Shown here piece after piece: positions 1 through 8,798 of a stretch of 37,419 nt of DNA. The notes under the pieces are model-generated. The model ran no database searches. It had not been told where the DNA came from and worked only from the letters and a program-made list of their open reading frames with translations. Both the position numbers and the translations under genes were made by a program. Each line of letters begins with the position of its first letter. Position 1 is the first letter of the stretch. The DNA is from Priapulus caudatus (Eukaryota > Priapulida > Priapulimorpha > Priapulimorphida > Priapulidae): positions 14,580 through 51,998 of the forward strand of contig NW_014577707.1 of assembly GCF_000485595.1 (NCBI RefSeq), given 5' to 3'.

Positions 1-9
1 TAAAGAATA

Positions 10-42
<33 letters not shown>

Positions 43-45
<3 letters not shown>

Positions 46-597
46 CAGTGTATACAGCCACAAGCGTGTGTCTTTACCATCCAGCCACACGCTCTCGTAA
101 TATTCATATTGCGCGCATACACAAGTAGCTGGGTGGAGGCGGAGTACATTGTACACACATATACACGTACAAGTACAGGACATACATGCACGTACCATGC
201 ATACACAAGTAGCTGGGTGGAGGCGGAGTACATTGTACACACATATACACGTACACACATACACGTACAAGTACAGGACATGCATGCACGTACCATGCAT
301 ATACACCGGCTACGGAATCCGGGAAGAGTCGCGTACGGGACAGAGACACTGCACTGCACTCGTAATTTGGACGTTTGAAACAGATAAATACACAAGTCTT
401 AGATCTACAGCACCTGAACAAGATCGTAAGACATTTACCGGTGAATATTTTCCACATTCTGAGTAAAAAGAGACATTCATGAAAATTTAAATGTACATTT
501 GACACGTCGTTGCTAATAATATTAAATTGGTGTGGTTGTATCCGCTCCACACTGAAGTCGCTATAGACACACTCGTGTGGCTGTACATACACTGCCT
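43..597. mobile_element. Non-autonomous TIR DNA element, copy 1
   Basis: Both ends carry a roughly 30 bp inverted repeat beginning AGGCAGTGTATACAGCC, the right end being its reverse complement. It sits in a (TA)n stretch, so the target duplication cannot be read. The interior has no credible coding frame. A second full copy in the same orientation lies at 8264-8798, which confirms the boundaries. This copy carries an internal tandem duplication of about 85 bp (about 117-201 and 202-300) that copy 2 lacks. TA-flanked short TIRs suggest a Tc1/mariner-like or similar MITE, but the superfamily is not established. Confidence 0.75.
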
Positions 598-2262
598 ATA
601 TATAAATATAGCTATATTAATGCTGCCCGTAGAGGATATTCACATAGGCTGTCTTTTATTACACGCATTGAACAACGAACAAGTCCGTTCGCGCGATTAA
701 TTAACTTACGTCAGGTTCGTTTTACTTCTAATTATGCACCTTTCGAGTTATCACCGTTACAAACATCGACCACAAAAACACAGACAAGATGGAGGAATGA
801 TTCAGATCACGTGTCTACTGAACGCAAGAGAGAAGCCCGTCACACCGTGACGAAACCAGATGTTAATCAGGTAAACGGTATATCCATCAGGGTTATTCAA
901 TATATGCGCACTTTATAATTATTTTTCACACTAGATGGCGCCAAAGAGTCATATTTTAACCATAGAGATCTATAAATACTATTTATAGATCTATATGATT
1001 TTAACACGCATTTCCTAATGCCATTGGATGGTGGCGCCTCTGGCAGATCATTATATCTTCCCTGAGACCGATTGAAAGTTATCTGGCGTCAGTGAGGTTG
1101 TATAGGTGTACATTATATTACATCTGTATGTACTATGCGTGCGTGCGTGAGTGCATGCGTTCGTGTATGGACAGGTGTACGCTCGTGTGTGTGCATGATT
1201 GCGTGCGTGCGTGCGTTCGTGCGTGCGTTAGGATGAGCGCAGGGATGTGTGGCGTACGTGCGCGCGTGCACTGAAGAATACAGGTAACTTTATGTACACA
1301 TACCTGAAAATGCTACCCATGAAATAATCTATGGACAATTCCACGTATGCGCCATAAAATTTCCTAAACATGAACAGGACATTTCCTGTAATTATTATGC
1401 AGGAAACATGAAATGTTTTCATGTATTTTTCCAAGAGGGTAATGCTAAATTGCTTTTTGGGCCAAATGACACCAGTTGGTAACTTAATTGATTATGACAG
1501 TTTCATCAACATTTTAGCTATGACTAACATAAGGTAAGGAAATTAGTGGATTTTCGTGATATAGGAACCTTATACGCCATTTAAAATATAATGCATAAAA
1601 TATTTATATCTGGTAAAAGTGAGTTGTTAACAGACAGGGTCATTGTTGTTTAAAGTGGATAAACCTCGCAACAAAAAGCCTACATGCACCTACTGTGAGT
1701 ATACTGGCAGTATGCAAATATCACGAAATGTTCTCATTGAGCCAGAAATGTGCTCCGAACTAGAGGATTTTGAAACAACGTCCGACAGAGTTATTCGGCG
1801 AATAAATACACATAAATTATGTTGAGCGAAGGGGTACGCAAATAGTTCCTGGAAAGAAAACACTATATATTTGTTTGCTGATTGCATAAGTAATGTGGAT
1901 AACATGTGATTTAAACAAATTTCACAATTCTGTACCGAACAAACATGTAATAATGAATTATAACTTGTTTTATCATTGAAAAGAACTGTTAACGGTCGCT
2001 CGGCTGTGTCCCGGATGTATAAACATCACTGTGGCGCTACTTTCATAAGACAACTCGTTTAGATTTTGTGAAGAAATGTTATAAAAGTAGCAATAAAAAT
2101 GAGGTGTAGTGAATTTTTGCAACATAGACGAGCTCACAGTAGGTATATCTATGCATTTTGCTGCGAGAACATGCCGTTTTAAGGATTTGTCTACAAGGTT
2201 AAGATTTTTATGCTGCAGAGAACGAATCGGCTCTATTCTCTACCTTCTATTCTATGTTGCAG
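598..2262. other. Gene-free stretch upstream of the ANAPC4 exons
   Basis: No coding frame here resembles a known protein, and the N-terminal ANAPC4 exons expected upstream of 2263 were not found. Visible structure is a perfect 12-bp-arm palindrome at 966-992 (arm AGATCTATAAAT, 3-nt loop) and a TGCG-rich microsatellite at about 1132-1235. The open frame reaching back from 2263 to 2109 is probably intron read-through, because a strong polypyrimidine tract and AG precede 2263. Confidence 0.5.
1132..1235. repeat. TGCG-type microsatellite
   Basis: Imperfect (TGCG)n/(GTGC)n tract. It generates an Arg/Cys-rich spurious frame. Confidence 0.8.
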
Positions 2263-5162
2263 TGATTTTGCGGCTGTCTGATGAAACACCCATGGCAGAA
2301 ATCAACAAGGTCACGCAGCAGGATTTAGCATTTGTGGCCGAGTTTTTGAAGGAGAGTTTTACTGAGGAGCAAAGTGTTCCTCCGCAAGTAAAGACTGAAG
2401 TATCCAGTGATCAGGCGAAACCTAGTTTTCACCTGGAGAGAGTTGGCCAGGTTGGTTTCTGACCAACCATCAAGATTCAATAAAAATAATGACTCCAATT
2501 ACGCAAACACAACTTTAATTCAGACTTTTTATGTTAAGATTTACGTAGGTTCACATACGTGGTACCTGAATGGAATTTCTTCTTGATGTGGAAAATTTAA
2601 GATAGAAACTGAAATGTAATATAATAATTCAGGGTGAAAACGGGTGCCAGACCTCTCACATTAGGAATTCAAGAAGATATTTTTTTGTAAATTGGCATTT
2701 GACTGCATACTCACGAGTGTCATAATATAGACATAATATAGTAGTCTATAATATGACATTCCTGATACTATCAGGTTAAATACCACTCTGGTGTGTAGAC
2801 AGCATACTTTACACAAGTGTTGTACATGTGTAAACTCTGTGATGGTTGATGGGTTTGTTTCCACAGTACCTAAAGGATGAGCCACTGCATTTCCCCCCAG
2901 ACACTTCTACTAACCCCTGGGAACAGGTGCTATCCGAGAATGCCAATCTGCGAGACCACAAATCACACTTTCCTCATGACACAAAGAAGTCGCTGATACA
3001 GCAGTACTCCGAGTTGAAGAGAATCCTTGACGATGTTTTTGACCAGCCAGCATTTGTGATAGGTGTTTTTCATTAGTCCTACAATGTTTTGTGTCACATT
3101 TAACTGTCAAGACATTTAATGCTTGTGTGGTTATACATTAATTTGGTGTAGCTTATATATATATACAAGCTGGATTTAACATATTGAGGTTTTCTTCTCA
3201 TGGCTGATTTTTAAATTCGATTATTGTTGATTTTCAGATTAATAGTTGTATTTTAGTGGAGCAGACCAGTAATTGAGCACGGTTTCTTTGTATTAGGTAA
3301 AACATTCAGTGTGTCCGCATCAAGACTGCTGTTCCGGAGCACCGATGCCAACTCGAACTTACTCGGTAGAGTCACGCAGCTGAACAGTGCCGGCAGCTCG
3401 CTGCTCACCACATTTATGCTCAAACAATCCTCCTGCGCCACCAAAGCGCTGCACATGCTTAAGCAGACGACCGGCGATCCGTCGAGCCTCAGTGTCATGG
3501 TCGTACATTTTGGACCAATCAGATCTCAGGATGACTCAGTGACGTCACCCGCGCCGGCGATGGCGAGTGAGCTTCACGTCGTTAAGGACGTGCGCTATTA
3601 CGACGAGGACACCATGTCCGTGCTGCTGCACCAGGAGACAGCGGATGCTGTTCCAATACTCGCCCAGGTGCCACTCTGCGAACTGAAGTCATGGTCGTCG
3701 GTGGGAGGTGCTGCCGATCTGACGCAGTGTTTACAAACGTAAGCAATACCTGCAAAGTGAGCTCATTGATAATTCAAGACCGATGTGCTTATCATGTGTG
3801 TGTAGAATGTTCTGGTCTATTTTGAGTATGCAATTTGTGCAGATATATATATTATTCTGTTTTGATGAAAATTAAAGTAATGATAGACCAAAATATCTGG
3901 AATGCATTATCGCTAAACGTAATATGAATCAGAATACTTGTACACGTTGGCAGCACTTATGTACCTGTGTATGCACCCACTGCCTCAATGCTCGACTTCA
4001 GAGCTTAATTCATTTGAAACCCCATTTTAATGCAACTTACAACAAGTTATACAAGTTCTGGTACATAGCACCTGAAGCTAATTAAGGCATTGATGTGGAA
4101 TGAAATATTTATCTTCATTTTTAGCTCATCTGACGTAGTCACTGTCAGATGCAGTTTGTAGAATCGCATGATCGTGCGTCCGTGCATCCGTCAACAGTTG
4201 GGCACAAATCTTAACCGCTCGACGTACGGTCTCGATATTCGGGACGTCGGTGGGGGGGGGGGGGGGGTTGATCGTGAAAAGGACTCAGGATGACAAATTT
4301 GGGGGCCAAAGGTCGAGATGTGTAAACGGAGGGGGAATATTTTCCCCTCAACTTAAGGTATAGGAGGAAATAATACGGAATTGCGGCACAAACCTTAACG
4401 GCTCGACCTATGCTCTTAATATTCGGTGTAGTGTGATGGGCAGGAAACCCATCACCAGTGCGAAATTGGAGATCACAGGTCAAAGGGCAGTAGGGGAAAG
4501 GTCAGATATCAGACATTTTCTGAGGACATGGCCTAATGGACAGAGTGAAAAACGTTTTTGTTTCAGCGCTGACCTACCATTTTTATCACTTTATTGAAAG
4601 GGACATGAAATGTGCTTTCCACTGACGTGCGAATAGTAAGTGTCTGATAACCTTTTGACCCTCAAGAGGGTTAAACATGGATTCCTGAAGTGCCTCAATG
4701 AGGTCACAGTGTTGTCATATTAATGGCACATCCATAATCTAGAAACCCAATAAGCCTGGATAGCCGAACGAGTACAGCACAGGCGTCACGGCTCAAAAGT
4801 CGTTGGATCCAATCCCATTTGATTTTTTATTATTTACCTGTTTTCTGTATTTTTTATATTTTTTTCCAATTAACGCAAATATTTACATGATTTATTTACA
4901 ACAATTAATAACAACAAATAGTTTTTACATTTTTTTTTTTTTAGCTCATCTGACATAGTCAGATGCAGCTTGTAGAATCGCATGATCGTCCGTCCGTGCG
5001 TCCGTCCGTCCGTGCGTCCGTGCGTCCGTTCGTCAACAGTTGGGCACAAATCTTAACCGCTCGACGTACGGTCACGATATTCGGGACGTGGGGGGGTAAT
5101 CCGAAAACGAGTTGGGATGTCGAAGCTGTGAGAATGAGGAAGCGAGAGAGAGAGAAATATAG

Positions 5163-5197
<35 letters not shown>

Positions 5198-7657
5198 ATG
5201 AGAGAGTGAGATAAATAGATAGAGAATGAGAGATATGGGGGCGGGCAGAAAGGTGGCTGTGTAGCCAGACGGGTAGACAGTAGTACAGTTTGCATGGCCG
5301 TGTGTCCGAGTGTAGATAATCCTGGTAACTAACAATACACATTCAACAATACAGTGTGTATTGTTGAACACCTTCTAACAATACACTGTGTATTGTAGTA
5401 GGTACCTATGAGCTTTCAACAATACACTGTGTATTGTTGAACACCTTCTAACAATACACTGTGTATTGTAGTAGGTACCTAACAACAGTGTATTTAAATA
5501 TTCAATTTCATTTTCAATAAATTCAATCAAATCAATCAAATAATTTCAATAAATTAATTTAAATAAATGTCAATTTCAAGTTTACAAATCAAAAAGTAAA
5601 CTAATTAAAAAAAAAGAAAAAAAGTGTATTGTTATAAGATGTTCAACAATACACAGTGTATTGTTGAAAGCTCGCTAACAATACACAGTGTATTGTCAAA
5701 TGCCTAAACATACAACACACTGTGTATTGTTAGTTACCAGGATTATCTGCCGAGTGTGTGTCCATTGCAAATGGTCTTTGATTGCAACTAGTCTGCGATC
5801 AGACAGTAGGTCAAGCATGCACTGGTCAGCCATTCGATTGCGTTGGTCCCATCGCAATGCCAATGCATAGTGAAATGCAATAGCTGACGTGCCGAAAAGA
5901 CACCGTTATTGATAGACAACAAAGAACAACATCAGAATTCCAGATTTCGAATTCATAGCATATATATAATCATTCTAAAACTAAGTCATAATTTCTAGTA
6001 ATTGTCGCGAATTTTCTTACCCGCCCTTAATCGCAAATAATTTACTAGAGTTTTAGCGAAGATGAACTTTGCGGGACCTTGCGTGTCCGTAGCAATAAAG
6101 CCAAAGAATATTTCACCATTTCAGTGTCATGAGATTTCTATATACAACATTATATTCTCGCATTCTATGGCGCAGCTCATTATGTGTTATAACTAGCCGA
6201 ACGATTTATTGTGACATGCATGTAGTAAACAAACATATCTAAGCCGTCTCTGCGAACTTTAGAATGAAAACTCGACAGAGTTCTTTACGTAGAGTGAGCA
6301 ATAGGTTGCTGCAGGTTTCTAAAATGATGTGTACGCAACTGCGTATCTGCATATCTGCGCCTAACAAAGGTGTCACTACGCACAACTTAAATGTTACGTT
6401 TATAACCGTAGCAACAGACCTCAGATGAGCCCAGACGCTCTGCGGCTCTTGTTTAATAGGGTTAGGTTTGGGGTCACAATGCACCATAAAACAGGGGTTT
6501 CAGGCACGCGATTTGTATCAACCAATGGGACTTGGGAGGAATGCAGAAGGTTGCTGAAATGATGTGTACGCAACTGCGTATCTGCATATCTGCGCTTAAC
6601 AAAGGTGTCACTACGCATGACTTAAATGTTATGTTTATAACCGTAGTAACAGACCTCAGATGAGCCCAGACGCTCTGCGGCTCTTGTTGTGCTTTCACAT
6701 TGCCTCTGCTCCAGGTTAGTACCAGTAGATGGATCTCACTTGCTAAACCCTACCAACTGCAGATGCCTGGAGAACATGAAGGCAGCAGCCCTGGCAGTCA
6801 GTGGAACACGCAAAGTGGCATGTGTGGTAAGCAGGCATTGATTTAATGAGGTCAACATCCGTCTTCCACACCTACGTTCTAGAATTGATTACGTGCAGAC
6901 CCCACCTTTTTAGCCTGGCGATAGTCATACATATTTCATGTTCTTGCATTTGTAAATCATAGATACAGCTCTATATAGTCAGCAGGGCAAATGTAGTGTA
7001 GACGACGTATACAGTACAGCTAGTATACTTGCTTTAGTAATGCATATTAGTTTCATTAATTTAATAGTAGAATAAGTGAATGTAAACAACTGTACCACAT
7101 ATTCATCAAGGTATGTGTAAACTCTGTAATAGCTCAGTATGATATTGCAATTTCAACTGTGAACTGCCATAAAAACAGGTTCCGCACCATGAAAGATGTC
7201 AACAAACTAAAAGAATAACAAATATTCATATGCTATACATTAATACATGATTCATAAAACAGTATTATACAATGTGCTTGTATTTTCTGTTATTTTGTAT
7301 AGCACATTTTTAGGCAATCACTGTTACTGCTGGTGATTTCAAATGAGGGCGTCCGACCGTAAAACGGGATTTAAAACTGCAGACCTGCATTTCTGTTGAC
7401 CCCTACAAGGATGTCTAAAATCTACCAGCTACCATCTAGCACTGTTGTGATAATGTACATTGAAAACTGACGATCGTGCACCTCTCTCTTTGTAGCTGTT
7501 CATGTCACGCAAGAGAGTTCGTCTATTTGAGATGGATGTGGAAGATGAGGAGGAGGACGAGGAGGAGGAGGAGAGTTTAGACATGGCCGACGAGTCAAAG
7601 ATCGATATCTCTGGAACAAAATCTCCAAGTGATGATGACAAGGAGAATGTCAGCTGA
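2263..7657 (+). CDS. ANAPC4: Anaphase-promoting complex subunit 4, C-terminal five exons (partial)
   Basis: Exons: 2263-2450, 2867-3062, 3297-3738, 6715-6826, 7496-7657, all GT-AG, with phases that join without a break into 365 codons plus TGA. The family member is a scaffold subunit of the APC/C ubiquitin ligase that targets cyclins and securin in mitosis. Recognisable colinear blocks are EINKVTQQDLAFVAEFL and ERVGQYLKDE across the exon 1/2 junction, a KKSLIQQ...QPAFVIG block, the YYDEDTMSVLLHQET strand, LENMKAAALAVSGTRKVACV, and RKRVRLFEMDVEDEEE. The last leads into an acidic tail, as in human APC4. Human APC4 is about 808 aa, so this is roughly the C-terminal 45%; the N-terminal WD40 part is outside the window or lost. 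Intron 4 (about 3 kb) is filled with repeats, and one repeat copy ends 26 bp before the exon-4 acceptor. The exon-1 acceptor is inferred from a pyrimidine tract ending TTGCAG. Confidence 0.93.
4121..4686 (+). repeat. Dispersed AGCTCATCTGAC repeat, copy 1
   Basis: A 0.56 kb unit starting TTTTAGCTCATCTGAC and ending near GGGTTAAACATGGATTCC. A nearly full-length inverted copy lies at 14523-15087 and a 5' fragment at 4942-5103. The start carries a small hairpin (TCTGAC...GTCAGA), followed by CGTCCGTC-type repeats and a poly-G run. No ORF is conserved between copies, so it is non-autonomous. The class (SINE-like or MITE) is unresolved. Confidence 0.8.
4753..4816 (+). repeat. tRNA-like segment, probable SINE head
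   Basis: The stretch has an A-box-like TGGATAGCCGAACGAGTA, the CTCAAAA typical of a Leu/Ser-type anticodon arm, and a B-box-like GGATCCAATCC. It lacks a clean acceptor stem and is followed by T-rich DNA. A decayed tRNA-derived SINE promoter is more likely than a working tRNA gene. Confidence 0.4.
4942..5103 (+). repeat. Dispersed AGCTCATCTGAC repeat, truncated copy
   Basis: Matches the first ~160 bp of the unit at 4121-4686, with an expanded CGTCCGTC/CGTGCGTC stretch, then breaks off shortly before a GA microsatellite. Confidence 0.75.
5137..5232. repeat. GA microsatellite
   Basis: Imperfect (GA)n tract with interspersed GAATGAGA units. It is the source of Arg/Glu and Ser/Leu spurious frames on both strands. 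Confidence 0.9.
5314..5749. mobile_element. 436-bp inverted-repeat element packed with ACAATACAC palindromes, 8-bp TSD
   Basis: The ends are inverted copies: AGATAATCCTGGTAACTAAC at the left and its reverse complement at the right. They are flanked by the direct repeat CCGAGTGT at 5306-5313 and 5750-5757. Inside are about seven copies of a palindrome of the form ACAATACACTGTGTATTGT and an AATT-rich spacer. No ORF is present. An 8-bp duplication fits hAT or P-like non-autonomous elements. Confidence 0.8.
6321..6453 (-). repeat. ~140-bp dispersed repeat, copy 1
   Basis: Shares nearly all of its length with 6550-6688 (direct) and 13479-13617 (inverted). Landmarks are ATGATGTGTACGCAACTGCG at one end and GCGGCTCTTGTT at the other. 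No coding content. Confidence 0.8.
6550..6688 (-). repeat. ~140-bp dispersed repeat, copy 2
   Basis: Direct repeat of 6321-6453 at a spacing of about 235 bp. Its right end is only 26 bp from the ANAPC4 exon-4 acceptor, so branch-point sequence for that exon may lie in or next to the repeat. Confidence 0.8.
6827..7495. other. ANAPC4 intron 5, nothing recognised
   Basis: About 670 bp of AT-rich intron with a GTAAGC donor and a CTCTCTCTTTGTAG acceptor. No repeat copy or coding block was seen. Confidence 0.6.
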
Positions 7658-7920
7658 AGAAATATCATCGGTTTGTAGGAAGGTACAGGTGCCATATTAA
7701 TAACACCACATGACTACACGTGCTGACTGAATGTCGGAAGGAGTCTATGTAATTACACGAGTATAGCAGCATGTGCAGTAAAATGTTGTATATAGCACTG
7801 TTTTGTACTGTATCACTCAGAAATATTATTATTTTAACTGTTCAACACTATTGCATTTATCAGATTCTTTCTCCATAAAAAAGACTCTTCAGTACATGTA
7901 CTTGTATTTGAATTACATGC

Positions 7921-7926
7921 AATAAA
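7921..7926 (+). terminator. Poly(A) signal of ANAPC4
   Basis: AATAAA 264 bp after the stop codon. Further AATAAA motifs follow near 8082 and 8219, so alternative ends are possible. Confidence 0.55.
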
Positions 7927-7931
7927 GATAA

Positions 7932-8202
7932 AATAATAATTATATATATATAAAGAGATTATAATAGAGAAGAGTATGACACCGTTTTAACAGCGTTTTG
8001 CATAGTTTTCAACTTGTAAATTGTATTACAATGCACTTTGTATAGAACTTTATATTTAATGTACTGAATTTATCCTACTAAATAAATTAATATCGGTTAG
8101 GTATATAATATTAATAATAATTATATATATATCAAGAGATTATAATAGAGAAGAGTATGACACCGTTTTAACAGCGTTTTGCATAGTTTTCAACTTGTAA
8201 AT
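7932..8202. repeat. Direct duplication of ~90 bp in the ANAPC4 3' flank
   Basis: The block 7932-8020 recurs almost unchanged at 8112-8202. It reads AATAATAATTATATATATAT, then a shared stretch ending TTTTCAACTTGTAAA. About 90 bp of unique AT-rich DNA separates the copies. Confidence 0.85.
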
Positions 8203-8263
8203 ATTCTATCAATATGTGAATAAATATATTCAAACTTTACCTTGTTTTTTATATATATATATA

Positions 8264-8798
8264 AGGCAGTGTATACAGCCACACGCGTGTGTCTTTAGTT
8301 TACTATCCAGCCACATGCTCTCGTAATATTCATATTGCGCGCATACACAAGTAGCTGGGTGGAGGCGGAGTACTTTGTACGCACATAATACGTACACACG
8401 TACAAGTACAGGAAATGCATGCACGTACCATGCATATCAGGAGTAGATAATAGGGATATCCCTATTATCTACTCCTGATGCATATACATCGGCTACAGAA
8501 TCCGCCGATCCGGGAAGAGTGGGAAGGTACGGCTGCCGCGTACGGGACAGAGACACTTCACTCGTAATTCGGACGTTTGAAACAGATAAATACATAAGCC
8601 TTAGATCTACATACAGCACCTGAACAAGATCGTAAGACATTTACTAGTGAATATTTTCCACATTCTGAGTAAAAAGAGACATTAATGAAAATATAAATGT
8701 ACATTTGACACGTTGCTAATAATATTAAATTGGTGTGGTCGTATCCGCTCCACACTGGAGTCGCTATAGACACACGCGTGTGGCTGTATACACTGCCT
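8264..8798. mobile_element. Non-autonomous TIR DNA element, copy 2
   Basis: Same element as 43-597: the same ends (AGGCAGTGTATACAGCC and reverse complement), orientation and interior. It has one unit of the 85-bp segment that is duplicated in copy 1. It also carries a 40-bp palindromic insert at 8438-8477 that copy 1 lacks. Confidence 0.85.
8438..8477. mobile_element. 40-bp perfect palindromic micro-element, copy A, nested
   Basis: Starts CAGGAGTAGATAATAGGG and is a perfect 2 x 20 palindrome. It is flanked by ATGCATAT at 8430-8437 and 8478-8485. The paralogous site in copy 1 of the host element (about 295-304) has a single ATGCATAT and no insert. CAG...CTG termini and 8-bp duplications with T at position 2 and A at position 7 resemble hAT-type insertion. 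Confidence 0.8.

Larger units (their letters stand above)
3739..6714. other. Repeat-filled ANAPC4 intron 4
   Basis: This 3 kb intron holds a dispersed repeat (4121-4686), a tRNA-like SINE segment (4753-4816), a truncated second copy of the dispersed repeat (4942-5103), a GA microsatellite (5137-5232), an inverted-repeat element with target duplication (5306-5757), and two tandem copies of a 140-bp repeat (6321-6453, 6550-6688). Nothing coding is seen. Confidence 0.8.

Noticed and set aside
104-592. 162-codon minus-strand frame over the first TIR element
   Set aside because: It lies wholly inside a repeat, its Val/Cys/Tyr-rich text comes from GTAC/TGTA repeats, and the frame is not kept in the second copy.
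2109-2262. N-terminal extension of the first ANAPC4 exon (including a YVA that resembles human LYVA)
   Set aside because: A strong pyrimidine tract ending TTGCAG precedes 2263 and the rest of the upstream text does not match ANAPC4. The three-residue match is probably chance, though a longer exon is not fully excluded.
4753-4816. Functional tRNA-Leu/Ser gene
   Set aside because: A- and B-box-like sequences exist, but the acceptor stem does not pair and a terminator in the right place is lacking; kept only as a SINE-like segment.
4959-5371. Ser/Leu- and Arg/Glu-rich frames
   Set aside because: Products of the GA microsatellite and a repeat fragment.
5314-5749. CRISPR-like array (repeated palindromes with spacers)
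   Set aside because: The genome is eukaryotic, spacers are not unique or of fixed length, and the repeats sit inside a TIR element with target duplication.
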